The notes: generated from the letters alone by a model not told the origin. Counted from the first letter of the stretch, positions 48,247 to 61,703 are shown. The stretch: DNA of 64,000 nucleotides from Pelodera strongyloides (GCA_036852015.1 JAANDG010000019.1:310001-374000), one strand, 5' to 3'. Numbers and translations: made by a program.

Positions 48247-51200
48247 AGAGGAAAATATCGTGAATAAGCACACACTTCCGTCACACAAATAGGGAAATTT
48301 CCCAGAAATATCAAAATTCTTAGTCGGGGCAGTTAAAAGTTCACAAGATACCAGGAACAAAGCAGCAACGCCTGAATCGGTAGTGGCAGTGTCACGTGTC
48401 ATCTACCGCATTACTCTTGACAATAGGCCGGGAAATAGCGCGCTGAATTCGAGTGTCGCGCCACCGCATTCACGGATACTATGCAGATATCAACTTGCAA
48501 TCTGCTCACATACCGACAGCTAGATGAGCACTCAGTGCCACCTTGTTCATGTTGAGTGCCCATACGTGCAAATCGTGCACGCCCTTCACACCCTGCACGC
48601 CGAGCAGATCCTTGTGAATGGAACCGACGTCGATGTGGCTCGGCGCGGCTGAATAATTAGTATGCAATCATCTACTAATTGTTTTACGACCACCAACTTT
48701 AACGTCTTCATAAATGAGATTCAATCTGAAAATTCCAACTAGAGAGAGAGAGCGAGTCGATCAGATAGACGTCTGATATACAATGTCAATATATACAAAC
48801 TTGACTACATGTGCACAAACAGTCAGTTCGTCTCCAACGCCCTTACCTTCCATTAGTAAAAGTCCAATGTCCCTAAGCACGGGCATCGACGTGAATAAGA
48901 CAATAATCGAGAAGAGGAACGTGCAGATCGGATCCGCCAGTTGGAAATTCGTGTACTGAAAATAACAACCTTGTGACTGCGACAACTGACAACATAGCCC
49001 GAACATATGAAACATAGACGGCATTAAAAGTGTGAACATTGTGTGAACAACAAAAACGGTATTCATACTGGATCGAGTTTCTGAAAACGATAAGCATCTT
49101 AACAAAAGAGGCACTCATTCTTACCTTTATAACAAAGGCACTGATCAGGACTCCAACGCTCTGGATAAGGTCCCCGATGACATGGATGAAGGCGGCACGG
49201 ACGTTGACATTCGTCTGCTCATCATGAGAGTGCGTGTGTCCGGTGGTAGAAGAGGAGGAATGGTCATGAGGCATCCCATGATGCGAGTGTTGATGTCTGA
49301 AAAGAGCAATATTCAGGGTAACGCGACCAAATGAGGCATATCAACAAGATGTGTACACTGAGCTACTACCAGTACTTCTACGCCTCCCCCATCCCCACAA
49401 TGGAAAGTGACAAAGATAAAAGCAAAGTGGGAAGATAATAAATAACTGATTGTCAGTCAATAATCAAGATCAAGAACTAGCAAAAGATGTTCCTGGGTAC
49501 TATCCTCTCTTTCCACACTAATAAACCTATCTCCAGTCCTCCAGCACCAGCAATCAGGTAAATACTATCAATGAACGATGCGTGTTTGAGAATACAGTAA
49601 AGACAGAATAACAGATGAATAAACAATGTTGCATACGCGCAAAAGCGTAAAAAATAGCAACTCTGAAACATGTTTCTTTCAATGAATATTACAACTAAAC
49701 GCTTTTGATCAAAATCCAAAAGTGCGCTTACCCTTGCCCACAACAGTGCAGCACTACTGCCATCAAAATGTTGAAGATGACTCCGGCAGCCGCTGAAACA
49801 CATAATCAATACACACTTTAAGAAAATCGCTTGTATTTCAATGCAAGTATTAGTTCCACACTGATCTCTTCACCAAGTCTTAAAATTAGGCATGTAACAG
49901 CAGCATCTCAAGCCACATATTCGACGCTCTACAAGTCTACAGTACAAAGCAAAGAACGACGAAACAATGACTAGAAGAAAAACATTTAAAACCACTCACA
50001 TGTGATAAGCATGGTGTCTCCTTCGACTTCAAACTTGTTCTCGATTACCCTCTGCACTGCGAGGATGACCAGAACTACAGTAATCACCCAGAGGATCACC
50101 ATCGACATGCATGCTCCCAGAACTTCGGCACGAGCGTATCCGAAGGACAACCGTCGGGTGGCTGAAGAAGGTGGGTGTCAACAAAGTAGATGATAAAACA
50201 ACATTGCATATCTGGAGCCTATCCACCGACACTCGTTGAACTAACGCACCATCTCGAACTCCAATTAGATAAGAACCTCATGAAACATGCATGTTAAACA
50301 ACCCAAAGTTTCGCAACAATGTTAAATACGGTTTTGCTGAGCAGACAAAGACATTCGGATTACGATTGTGAAACGATAGTAATAAACAACTACCCAGGTG
50401 GAGATAGCAACTCAAAACTTACGTGCGGACCTCGCCGTTCGAATCGCAAAGATTGATATAAGGAAGGAGATGAAGTCGGAGACCATGTGACCGGCATCGC
50501 TCATGATCGCCAGACTCCGCGCGAACCATCTAAATAAACGAAAATCAGAAATCACTACCAAGTATACCAATTATGACAATACAAAGTTGCCTTTCACCGC
50601 CTACGCAGTCTTCCTCTTCCTCTAGCAGCAACATCTGCTAGACGAGCCCCGCGAGAATACTAACAACTACAGGACTAAAACTTTTTAGACACATTATATC
50701 CATTCGCTCAAAAGATTAACAATTTCATACCTAATGTGAGATTTGGAAAACTGAACCCGTGGAAACTAGGAATTTAAAACGAACCCTCCAACAAATTCCA
50801 GACATATAAACGTCAACGACATGACTGCAACCGCCCATAGCACTCGTTCCGCTCGGCGATCCTGGAAAGCTAACGTATTGAAATTGAAGATGATTATGAA
50901 ACCAAAGTATAAACTAGCAGGGTGGCACTACCAAAATTCCCAACACCGTTCATCCGCAGCTACTCAGAGAACATCCAAGTAGTAATCGACATGCCGACCA
51001 AAGTACCGTACCGTACTAGGATATTGTATTCCCACATTTCACATTTAGTAGAGTACCACAATACAGTACTATCATGGCATCAAATTACAGTATTCCAATG
51101 TAGAATACAATACAGTACCACAATAAATACAGTACTCCATAGCACTCTCCAACACGTTGTCCACTCTTAGTACCTGTATAAGGTCATCGGAGGTGTCGCT

Positions 51201-51263
51201 CGCAAACGAGCAATCTCTCTTCAACTCCTTTTCGTCCGAGTCTTGTCTCCATGGTAAACCCAT
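48047..51263 (-). CDS. Zinc transporter of the SLC30A2/3/8 (ZnT2/3/8) type, complete
   Basis: Exons, in transcript order: 51174-51263, 50785-50861, 50423-50529, 50000-50161, 49732-49792, 49125-49296, 48847-48955, 48514-48648, 48047-48192 (TAG). All phases agree; 352 residues, normal for the family. The order is an acidic/basic N-tail, then TM1 (VLWAVAVMSLTFICLEFVGG). TM2 carries the zinc-site HxxxD in SDAGHMVSDFISF. TM3 (SMVILWVITVVLVILAV) and TM4 (AGVIFNILMAVVLHC) follow. A His-rich cytosolic loop comes next (HQHSHHGMPHDH, GHTHSHDEQ). TM5 has the second HxxxD in AAFIHVIGDLIQSVGV, and TM6 is DPICTFLFSIIVLFTSMPVL. The cytosolic domain has GVHDLHVWALN. Both zinc-binding motifs are intact, so it should be active: proton-coupled Zn2+ export from cytosol into vesicles. 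Splitting between ZnT2, 3 and 8 is not possible from sequence alone. Confidence 0.95.
48209..48244. repeat. (TA)n microsatellite in the last intron of the zinc transporter
   Basis: About 36 bases of alternating TA, 17 bases upstream (in transcript terms) of the last exon. It lies between its acceptor and the preceding donor at 48513. Confidence 0.95.
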
Positions 51264-53089
51264 TTTATTTTGTTTTGTGAATGTGTATATGGAAGGTGGT
51301 GCTCTCAGGCAAAGAACAGTATACTGCAAGCAAGGCAACGAGAATAAACAGTAACAAAACGCAAAACAAACGCAAGGAAAAATAGTAGAGAAGTAGGAAA
51401 AATACAAAGAATGCAAATTATTCAAATAATACCCGACATCTTGAGCATTGTTTACAAACTTTTTGAAAGATCCACAATTCAGTAGAAAAACAACAATATA
51501 TCAGAGTAAATGAATCTGAGCTATTCAAAACTAAACTTTAGTTGCAAATAAGCAAATGAAAAAAACTGGAGTTCTTGTCGATCTTTTTTTATAGAAAACG
51601 AAATGATACCCAGAAATATAAATGGATACGAAACAAAAACAGTGTGTGTGAACAAGGAGGAAGGTAAAAACTTATATAGGTGAAATTCATGGTTGTTTTC
51701 AGTTTTCATCATTCATTTTTATCAAAACACATATAGGAAGGAAATGAACAACGGAATTTGATCCGTTCAAGGAATCAAAAAGTTCCACTATATTACACAG
51801 CAAATTATTTACACTCACAACAATTTTTGTCCTAATTAGTGATCGATGGGGAATGATTGATTTACTGCAAAGGAAAAACTTCATGAAGGGGGAGTGATTC
51901 TAACTATCCTTAAATATTAAACAATTCTCAATAAAAAAAACCACGGATGCCCACCTTTCGGTGCATTTTGAATAAATGAATGTAACATTTTTGAGGCTGG
52001 GAACTACAATTATTAGACACTATTTAGGGAGCGAAGAAGGTAGAGTCGGAGTCGTAGAGTAGAGTTGCTTGCTACCTCTCACCTATGATGAGTAACATGC
52101 TTACAGTCGCCATGTAAAACACACCACGAACTCGCAGGAAGAGGTAAAAGTCTACTTTAATAATTCCAACCCTACATGACAATACGATACACCTACAACG
52201 ACAGAAGTTGAGGGCGAAGAACTAAAGTGAAACTCATATGAAATACATGACATTCTCGGTGCTCTCCTCAAAAAATGACAGTGAGTTCTTTTAAAAGGCA
52301 TTTTTAAACGCCAGCGTAACGTGACTCCCCACCAACCACGCGGTGTATCTCTGATCCCTCCTCACTAATCGCTATTCAACACTTCGATAATCTGCTCCGA
52401 GTACCCCCGATTACAAATCTCTTCGAAGATCACGCAAGCACATCAAAATATGTTATTGAGATTCTGGCACAGTGGTGCAAATTGCAGAGAGATGGAGAGA
52501 GTTAGAAAGGAGTCAAACTTGTCAAAGTATCAGAGATGAGAGTTACAAGATCAAGAACTCGAAATATCCATCGGTCAAAGATTTACAAACTCAGGCAAGC
52601 ATTCATTTACTATGACTATGACACAACAACAACATAGAGTGGAATAACGAGTTAGTGTCGCAAGTGACACTGCACGCTTTACTCTGGTCCTCAACTGCAC
52701 AGCTCTCCGCGCACCCAGCCGCCTTCGCCCCTTCTTTTTGGTGCGCTGCGCTGTTGGCATTTCTCGAGGATACGTTTCACAAGGTTGTTATAACAAATCG
52801 TATAATATCTAACCTAATATGGTCCGTAACTTTGAAACGCATGCTGGACAATTGCAGTACTGGGTACTACGTGAAAATTCCTTTGCTCTCATCGGCTACC
52901 TTGTCAACAACCTTGTGAAAATGAGGCTGGGAGCGCGGTACGCTGCGCACGTGCGCACCTGCGAACGCAGCATTATAAAGTACCGCAAGCAGGTTACAAA
53001 ATTGCATAAAGGCCATCCTCTTTCACTTCAGCCACTGTTTTGCGCTTGCGCAGAACCTTTCGATAAAGCAAATGAGCGATCAACAATAC

Positions 53090-53270
53090 TTAAAGCGACA
53101 TACGGCCGGTTTTTGACATGTATTTTGGACAACTGTATTCCCATATGTTCAATGAAAATTAATATAATCAGTCTAACGATCGCGCAGTAAGTCGCGCAGT
53201 AATTAGCATACACTACATCGGAATACAGCGGCAGGCATACGTTTCAAAACAGGCTATCATACGGCTTTAA
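53090..53270. mobile_element. 181-bp inverted-repeat element, TTAAAG family, copy b
   Basis: TTAAAGCGACATACGGCCGG at 53090 opposes, in reverse complement, TTAAAGCCGTATGATAGCC at the other end (53270). Both continue into a (T)TTTTGA-type block. In the opposite orientation it matches the copy at 1009-1164, including the GTTTTGAAACGTATGC block and an internal GAACATATGGGAATACAG. It is non-coding. Confidence 0.65.
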
Positions 53271-55632
53271 AAAAAGCGTACTAATCATTCACTACTTACC
53301 ATTTACCATTGGAAAATCGATGACTGAATCTCAGTCTCAGGAAAAACTTTCTCAATCGATAGAATATAGATGCAGTAACTGCAGAAACTCAAGAAACGTG
53401 AAAACAACGTAACTAATAAAAGTGCAAGTAAGGAACCCAACGAATAGTTAGCTAATCTTCAACCAACTAAATACTCAAATGACACCATACTCCACACCGT
53501 TGCAGGTAGAATCATAAAATAACAAAATTCTCCAATTTACACTCCAAGTGCACGTTGTAAACCTCCAAATTACTTTAAAGAAGCTAGCCCAAACCCAAAA
53601 AGAATAACAAAACAAACCCAAAAATGCAGCGCCTTTCTTATAGAGAATCGCATTCCGTCACCAAATAGAAAACGTCACAATAAAAGCTCAAATTTACAGT
53701 AGTAAGCAGTAAAGTATAATACGTAGTACGGCGTACAGGACCCGTATCCTCAGAATATAACCGCCGAATAAAGGGGGAGTAGTCTGTATTCTAATGTCTG
53801 TATAGTGTCGATGTCAGCAGTACAAACTATTCTCCAATATCTGACTCTGACAGCAAATTAGTCAATAACCACACTATTGTTTATACCAGTGTGTACGTGT
53901 TGTGTAGTAATAATGATCAATAGCCGAATAAGTTTTCCGCTTATATATATGGAGTTGCAATGAGCAGAAAATGAGAAATTGATGAAAGATCTTATAAGGA
54001 GATAGTCGGGCCGCCGAGGACAAAAACCAACCACTGAGTTAGAAATCAAATTGAACCGGTGACAGTCACTCTTGTGATGTGGGCAGGCCAAGTACAGAGT
54101 CTACGGACGTAAGCAGGTGCAGGGCGGTAACAAACATCTCCTCTCATACGCGTGCTCGCTGAGCTGAGCAATGCGCATTAGCTTGGCATGATCCGGACCA
54201 AAATTAAACCCACTTATATCATATGGAATGAAAGAAAGAGAAGGAGAAACAACAATAAAAAAGACGTCGTTCAACAATAGTACACAAAGTTCCGGTTCAG
54301 AACCCAATCTCCCCGTAATTGCAGAGATCATAGCATACTTTCCCAACTCATATCACAACATCTGCATCAACACCAATTCCATCACTAATATATCCCACTA
54401 CACTAGACTCTATTCAGTGCGAATTACTATAATATACAAACCAGGCATTATCCAAGACAAGTGTCTTAAGCCTATAAGTTATACTGTGGATGTGGATATA
54501 AGTTCCCAAAAAACTCCTCTAGAAACAAACTAACCAACTAAATTTGAATAAGATTTTCTTGAAGCTCACGTGCTCACAACCCGAATTCAGCAAAAAAAAA
54601 CACCTACAACCTTACGCAACGCAAACGCAATACACCTCAATATCAACTTTCCTATTTGTGCAAGAAATCATACAAAGAAATATCATCTCGCATGACCCGA
54701 AATAATACTCTGCTACCTTTTCAATATTTCACAAACAATTTCGGAAAGGCAAAAGCGTTCAACTGGAACTTCTCGCAACACAATAATCCTACCCTCAGTT
54801 CTATTCATGGAGGAGAAAAATGACAATAACTTTAGCCTGAAATAGATATCTATGCGCACAAACCACATTTCCCACTGAATACTCTGCGCGAGCTACTCTT
54901 AGCAAAAATGGCACATGGCGGCTGAGCGAAACATTTACTATTTTATTTCAAAATACATAGACACCACACAAATGGGTTCGGGTTCTTCGTCGTAACCCTG
55001 TACGATTTCGTAAAATCAAAAATAATCCAAAGTTTTCGATTTGAAAAAAGGGCTTTCAAATAAAGGGATAAAAAGGGAAAAGAACAACTACGGGCTACAG
55101 GCGTTACAGTTTCAAGGATAAAGGATTTATAGGTGCTAATTACAAGACAAATCATAATTGATGATAGAAAATAGTGTTGAAGAAATTGTAAAATAGGAAA
55201 AAGGGTTTAAAGAACGCAAGGCGCGCGAAAGCTGTACTGTAAATTTCCCCGAACCCACCATACTGATGAATAAGAAAAGAGAGAAGATAGGTGTGGAATA
55301 GAGTGTGAACAACAATGACAATAAATGAACGACGCGGCGCTCACCACATTGAATACGCAATAGTTTTGAGATCGCGAAATGAATCAAAACCAAACCAAAG
55401 AGTCACTCATTGTCAGTCTAGGAGGTGGCCTAGAAGCTACGGTAATTTGAATAATAACAAAAGACAGACCGTTATGTCAATCCTGTCAATACATCTAAAC
55501 ACAATCTTGTCATTTTGGACAATGGACTATAACCATAAGACCGTAAGCTACATTTCCGAGCGGTATAGTTAAAAGTCGCCAAATGGCGAACTATGACCCT
55601 TATGTACATAGCACATATACCGCCGAACCCGC

Positions 55633-56221
55633 GAGGCCGTTTTCACCAACATTTACTTCTGTCATAAATTTTTGACCATCAAAAAGGTACTTAGGTAACT
55701 TAGGTTAAGTAAATTTATGACTGAAGTACGCTGCCACACGCTTTTTGATGGATTTCACCAACATTTACTTTTTTTGAAGGAAAACGTTGGATAACAGTTA
55801 GATTACGTTTTAAAACTAATATGATACACATCTAAGTAATTACTAAAAGTTGTTTACCATGTAAACAAGAAATATATAAATAATCAAGCGTGTAATCACT
55901 TTATTAATATGTGAAATGTGATCCAAAAACTGAAATCATTGTCAATTAATGTTTACAAAACTTATTTACCATAAAAACCATACAATAATTAAACAAGTTA
56001 AGTTAATTAGTCTTCATAAAGGAGAAAAAGCTGAAGTACAGGCTTACTTTCACCTTTTTGGTGGAAGTACGCCTCCCGTGTTAAAAGCGTACTTCTGTCA
56101 AAAAGGTACTTAACCTAAGTACCTTTTTGACAGAAGTAAATGTTGGTGAAACCAGAAGTACCGCGCGCTTTTGACTGAAGTACCCTTTTTGACAGAAGTA
56201 AATGTTGGTGAAAACGGCCTC
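55633..56221. mobile_element. 589-bp non-autonomous element with perfect 32-bp terminal inverted repeats
   Basis: GAGGCCGTTTTCACCAACAT plus the next 12 bases (55633-55664) are exactly repeated in reverse complement at the right end (to 56221). The core TTTCACCAACATTTACTT recurs internally near 55749 and 56137. A palindrome CAAAAAGGTACTTAACC / reverse complement lies at about 56097-56126. No transposase frame is present. Perfect termini suggest recent mobility. Flanking bases give no clear target duplication. Confidence 0.8.
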
Positions 56222-58563
56222 CGGGCTGGACATATGGATATGGACAAAATAACACAAGCTACCAAAGCCAAGAGTCACGTGTGGTTCAACAACCCTCAGC
56301 GGTATACAGCCCGGTAAGGTAACCGCATCTCTTACCCAATAACAATTCTTTACACAAGGGAGACTAGTACGCACGATTCATAACAAACTATTATTTGCAC
56401 ACAAAGCAAGAGGAAAGGAGCGATCTCTGAACAAAACGCGTTTCTTTGCAACACGTTTCTTTTCCTTGAATAGAAATATTGGATAAAAGAGAAACTTCTT
56501 TGAATACAATAAGTATTCAATGCAGTTGCAGAAGATTCACAACAATAACTAGGAGCAGCACAGAGTATACTGTATACAGCAATTGTTTTGTTGCCATATG
56601 TTCCATATAGGGATAGTTGAGAAAAGTGGATAGTACAGACGTATTAGCTAGTTAGCTTACATGTAAAATAGACGTTAAAAGAATCCTATAAAAAAGGATA
56701 TCCTAGGTCTGGACTGTATGAAGTTACACAGTAGGAGTAGGTTAGGGTGGTGAGGTTTGTGAGACAGTGAGGCCAAAACTCGGGTAAAAAAAGGCTCGTC
56801 ACATCCATTCAGTTCTATTTAAGTACGTTCTGATCCAATTACAGAAATTACACACCAACAGTGCTAGACGCAAAACCTGAAACAGCAATACTACTCACTA
56901 CTCACGTCATTTGTCACAAATAGTGGAAAAGACACGCGTAATTGTCAATTGTCAGTCAATTTGTCACTTCTGAAAGAGAGAAGAAGCCCAGAAAAGGAGA
57001 ACAAATCAATGAACTAAGTGAAATTTTAATAGGTGTGTACCTGTGTACTGCACTTAACTTTCCATTCTTGCTATGACTTCATTTCATTAATTCGTTCCAA
57101 AAAAACATAACGTAAACATTTAAAGTATGTTCAATTGTTCAATAAACTTAGCAGAGCCAACTTGCTAACACAACATTTGAGCTTTGAGCAGGCTAGACAA
57201 ACAGGCTATACAACGATGCGTTGAAGTAGAAGTACCGGGTCTAACCCATGAGTAAATCCGTGACGATACTACATACATAACCGTGCCCGGATTGCAGTAC
57301 TTCCCTACAAAATCCCAACAAAACAGATCAAGCGAAAAGGTCACGTGGATTGGGCAAGCTAAACGCTTTTCAAAGAATGCAAAGGTTTTCGGTTTAGGCA
57401 AGTTCAAGAAATCAAAGCTCAAAGGAAATGTTCCACTACTAAATAAAATTCGCTCGCATCTCCCGCGTCTTGAGAGAACAGGAACGATATATAGCGAATG
57501 AAAAAGAGAACACATTGTGATAAGTTATTATATCGAGCAGAAACCATAAAACATAATTTTCAAAAACATCAAAATAAAAAAAATATTAAAGGTATGCAGC
57601 ATCATTCGAGGAAAACACAGTAAGACATAGCATAGGTATCTCAGAGGACAGAGTTGTACTTACGCGCATCACAGCAATTGGCAAATAATTACAAACATAA
57701 GATCCTATTATATACATCTTCCTATCAGTCAGATTAGGTGGATGTTACAGTTAACAGCGACACATATTACATCCCCTGTTATCACCTACTATCACACTTA
57801 ACTTTTAAAACATAGGTTGTTGTTTGATAAGATCTCAAAAAAATATCTGATAATCGAATTTCAAAGAACAATCAGAAATAAGAGAGGTATGATTGATTTC
57901 TGTCATGGATGCTACCGATGATACATTATAACCAAACAAGGTGTTTTGCGCCAATCAAATTAAACAACACTTATCGGTAGCTGAGGATTGTTATTGTTTA
58001 AAAGAAAGTAAGGGCGGAAATCTGTTCTTGTTTTCTCTATACGACAAAAAAAGAAATTCCATACAACTGGAGCAAAGTCCAGTTCCGCATTCCAATTTCA
58101 ACTCATTTAGATCTTTGTTCTAACAAAACTTTCGTTGGATATAAGTGACCGAATAATTTGCAACTATCAGAATATTATTAATACAAAACTAGATCCCTGT
58201 CATCAGAAATCATGAAAACAAGATTATAATAAAACTTCGGAACAGCACCGAGCAGTCGTCCAGCAGATTTTTAAAACTACCATGTCTGACTGAGCATATA
58301 AGGAAACCCTGAACTCTAGCTAGGTTCAAGAAAAGAGGTCCAGGACGCGAAAAATAAACAAATCATTCATTAACTATTACACAAGACATATGTTTTGTTA
58401 CCTAGTAGTACATATTTACGATACGCCCATGCCCTAATTGATAGCAAAAGATAATATATAAAAATAGCTGGTATCAAATCACAAAACATGGATCACAACA
58501 AAACAAGTTGCACTATTCTGACTATTTTGATTATTACTACCAAACAAAAAAACAGAAACATTC

Positions 58564-58800
58564 CACAACCAAAATGTTTAAATGATATCATTCATCAACG
58601 ACTATAACGCAATACACCAGAAGAAGAAGAACAGTAAGTCCTTGATTATTGCACTTCTCCAAGTGTTTATGAAAACACACCCACAACCAAAATGTTTAAA
58701 TGATATCATTCATCAACGAGACACCCAATAAATAACGCAATACACCAGAAGAAGAAGAACAGTAAGTCCTTGATAACTGTATCATGCACTTCTCCGTGTT
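58564..58800. repeat. Imperfect tandem duplication of about 118 bp
   Basis: CACAACCAAAATGTTTAAAT starts at about 58564 and again at about 58682. Both copies continue through GATATCATTCATCAACGA, ACGCAATACACCAGAAGAAG and AACAGTAAGTCCTTGAT to CACTTCTCC..GTGTTTATG. The second copy has short insertions. No gene is evident. Confidence 0.9.
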
Positions 58801-60183
58801 TATGCTCTGAATGTTCTGAATTTATTTAGTTTGGAAGTTGGGAGTGCATGTGTATTACAAAATAAGTACATGGTCATATGTCACTAGCATTTAGCAAGTT
58901 ATTGCGCCTTGTGGTCTTGTTTAATGAATAAAATATATGTACTCCTAGCCTAGCAAAACCAGACTCCAAAAATTCACTACTACCTACCCTTTAAAAGCAC
59001 TTTTTGACGATCATGATATTTACAAAGTAAAAGTGCAAAGGATGATGTAGGGTGAAAAAGTGTAAAGATGAATAGAGAGCACTTTCATTCCTATTCAAAA
59101 AGATTCACATTTTCATAGAGCGATACAGAACACAATACAGTAATCCGTAATCTTTCAAAAATTGAAAAACTTATATGTAAATATATGAAAGGTGATACAG
59201 GATGAGAAACAGTAATTTCAACTCACATACACTATAATACAGTATAAGTCAAAATAACTTTGCCGAAGACGAAATCTTCAAAAACACAGAGTGCATGTGA
59301 TCCAGACAGTGATAGTAGTCTGATCGAACACGAACCATCCAACGACAATAGACTGGAGAAGACATTCAAAAAGTGTAATGCGATTTGGGACTTTTAATCG
59401 ACAACAATCCTGTTCACTTCAAAAGTAAGCAAGAATACGTTGTCAAGTGAGGTCGGTCTTAATCAGTGAAACTTTTCAGATATTTTTAATTCTCATCACA
59501 AGTTCATTTTGATTTCAAGTCAGGGCAAAAGAACAACATTTCTGGAAATGCAAAAAGCGTTAGGGAAAAATTCTCGGAACTATTGGAAAACAAGGCGGCT
59601 GCACAAAAAGATGTCATAATGACCGGTTAGGATCTGATCTGAGATTGCAATTCGGAATACAATTGAAACTGTGAAAAGAAAACCACGAGGATGGGTTACA
59701 ACTAATAGAACATTCAGAAGAGATCATAAAAGAGAAACAAAATGCCACTCTATACACCAGTATGCAAATTAACCAGGCAATCGTTCCGGTACACAATCCA
59801 CAATGAAATTTCAGGAGAAACAAACAAACATGAAACTTGGTGCGTAACAAGCACAGAAAGGGCAAAATGTTGGCCGATGTACTAACTAGTACTATGGTCA
59901 ATGTACTATTGAAAACCGTCCGCTGATAAAGCATGCTTATTTTGTAACAAGGATTTATTCTGCCTACCGATGATTGTGTATTAGTTGTTATTATTTTATT
60001 ATCATTTACCATTATTATGCTCATCTTCAGAACTTCCTATCAGCAGCGCATATCAAGTCCGCAAACGCTAGCAGTAGACAAGCCTAACCTAATCAGTACG
60101 TATCGAAAAAGTTGTGATTGAAACATCGCACTTCTCTTCATTACAAATTACAGTTATTCACCGTGAATGTGAACTGACTATGA

Positions 60184-61692
60184 CTATACTCCAAAAGCAA
60201 CCCTATGATCGGCAATTGGATACCACTCAGCCATTCCTACAGTAATGGGGCTCATGGTGGGGCTAATGGAAGGAGGCATGGTCAGCCAACCATAAACTGC
60301 AAGATCAAGCAAGGTCTATGTAGAAAAGTGTTTTCTATAAACACATAAGAGTTGTCCAGAAGAAACAATGTGACATATCCACAGCTATGCTGAGGTCAAT
60401 GACATAAGTAAGCAGCCTGTGACAGTGTTGGATGTCCTCACGGGGATGTCCACAGATGGGGAGATAAAGCTATGAACAACCGGTTGTTCTTACAGAGATA
60501 TGTAAAAAAAGAAAGGATGAATCTTCCAAGAGTGAGAATAGAGGGAGGGAGAGAGAGAGAGTGAGAGAGAGGAGTGGAAGGAAAGTGAAATCCACAAGGA
60601 TCATTCAATTGCGTGATCAAGCTTCGCGCTTTTTGGAAAACAAGAGGACGCATGAATGCACAGGCTCTTTAGACTCTGATAAAAAAAATTACAGGTGACG
60701 CGAAGAAGCAGAAGTTTACACACTGCGTACGAAAGATACATTGCATACAGTATTCAGTCAAATAACAAATCAGTTTTCAAATCAAACTAGCAGGCCCGCG
60801 ACGTTTATAAATAACCCGCCAACTCCTCAACAATACCCTTATTATCAACAATAGCATTAACAATACAGCGACAGTAACGCAATCTCTAATCTATTATAAT
60901 ATTGTATAACATGCATCATGAAAGAAAGTGGACAAAAGACTATAACATTAAACATTAACAATAAAGGGACCGAGAGCTGCGTCACCTCCATCGCCGAGTT
61001 GAAAAAAAAAGCAATTATGTATTCACCTCTTTGCAATAGAATAACTGAATCAGTGGATTCACTTTCAGATGAAATAATCGAACCGGAACAGACTATGGAG
61101 AGAAATAAGGTAACTAGGTAAAAAAGAAATCCCGCAGGAACAGAAGAGTCAAATCACCAGCAAGACTAACAAAGCAGCAAAACTCTACCACAAATTGTTC
61201 GGTGAGCTCATCGCAACATTTAACTTAGTAATGAAACATTCCATATTGGAGTAGAGCGGCAAGCAAAGAGTAAGTGAAAAGCAGTCATCCAGTCAATCAA
61301 AATAATAGTATAAATAAAAAATGCAAAAAAAACTCACAATAGTGTCTTGGCTGGCCGTATGATCGTGACAATGAGTGGTTAACCGACTTCCATTCTCGTT
61401 ATTGTTTTCATTCGTCAAATGTTCGTGGTCTGAAAGAATAAGAAGAGATAACGAAATAAATTAGCATCAATCTGAAAACCTTTCGACTACCAGCCCACTG
61501 GGTTAACCACTACCCTACCGACATCTACCACTAAAACTCCGACCTCATACCAGTATTTAAAATATTCAATCAAATCTATTCACAAATAAATCAATCGATA
61601 CTAAACGAACCACTGTCACCGCTTCCATCAATCAATATACTCGTGTCGACAGCGTCATCGGTAAGAAAACCGTCGTTGGTGGCCATCGGCAT
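60184..61692 (-). CDS. Tentative small gene, four exons, about 103 residues, function unknown
   Basis: Exons, in transcript order: 61614-61692 (or to 61611), 61338-61429, 60442-60469, 60184-60296 (TAG); phases close. The start ATG lies 11 bases after a TTGCAG acceptor. The N-terminus is acidic (MPMATNDGFLTDDAVDTS). The second exon is Asn/His-rich (HEHLTNENNNENGSRL, then HCHDH), with several possible metal ligands. The last exon is hydrophobic and Pro-rich (WLTMPPSISPTMSPITVGM). The 28-base third exon is the weakest element. I recognise no family. It might be the start of a larger gene with alternative 3' ends. Confidence 0.4.
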
Positions 61693-61703
61693 GTAACGCA
61701 CCT

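Larger units (their letters stand above)
51264..60183. other. 9-kb region without a firm gene
   Basis: Holds the elements at 53090-53270 and 55633-56221 and the duplication at 58564-58800. A second GTTTGAAACG-type motif occurs at about 52829. Several frames (54228-54533 plus; 54101-54215 minus, with GPDHAKLMRIAQLSEHAYER; 57283-57501 plus) look somewhat protein-like. None has linked splice sites in phase, so none is called. A 136-codon minus frame at 59614-60024 is rich in Phe, Cys and Ser and is probably fortuitous. Confidence 0.4.

Noticed and set aside
59614..60024. 136-codon minus-strand frame with hydrophobic stretches, possibly a receptor fragment
   Set aside because: Rich in Phe, Cys and Ser with no receptor motif and no splice partners; likely the complement of AG-rich sequence.
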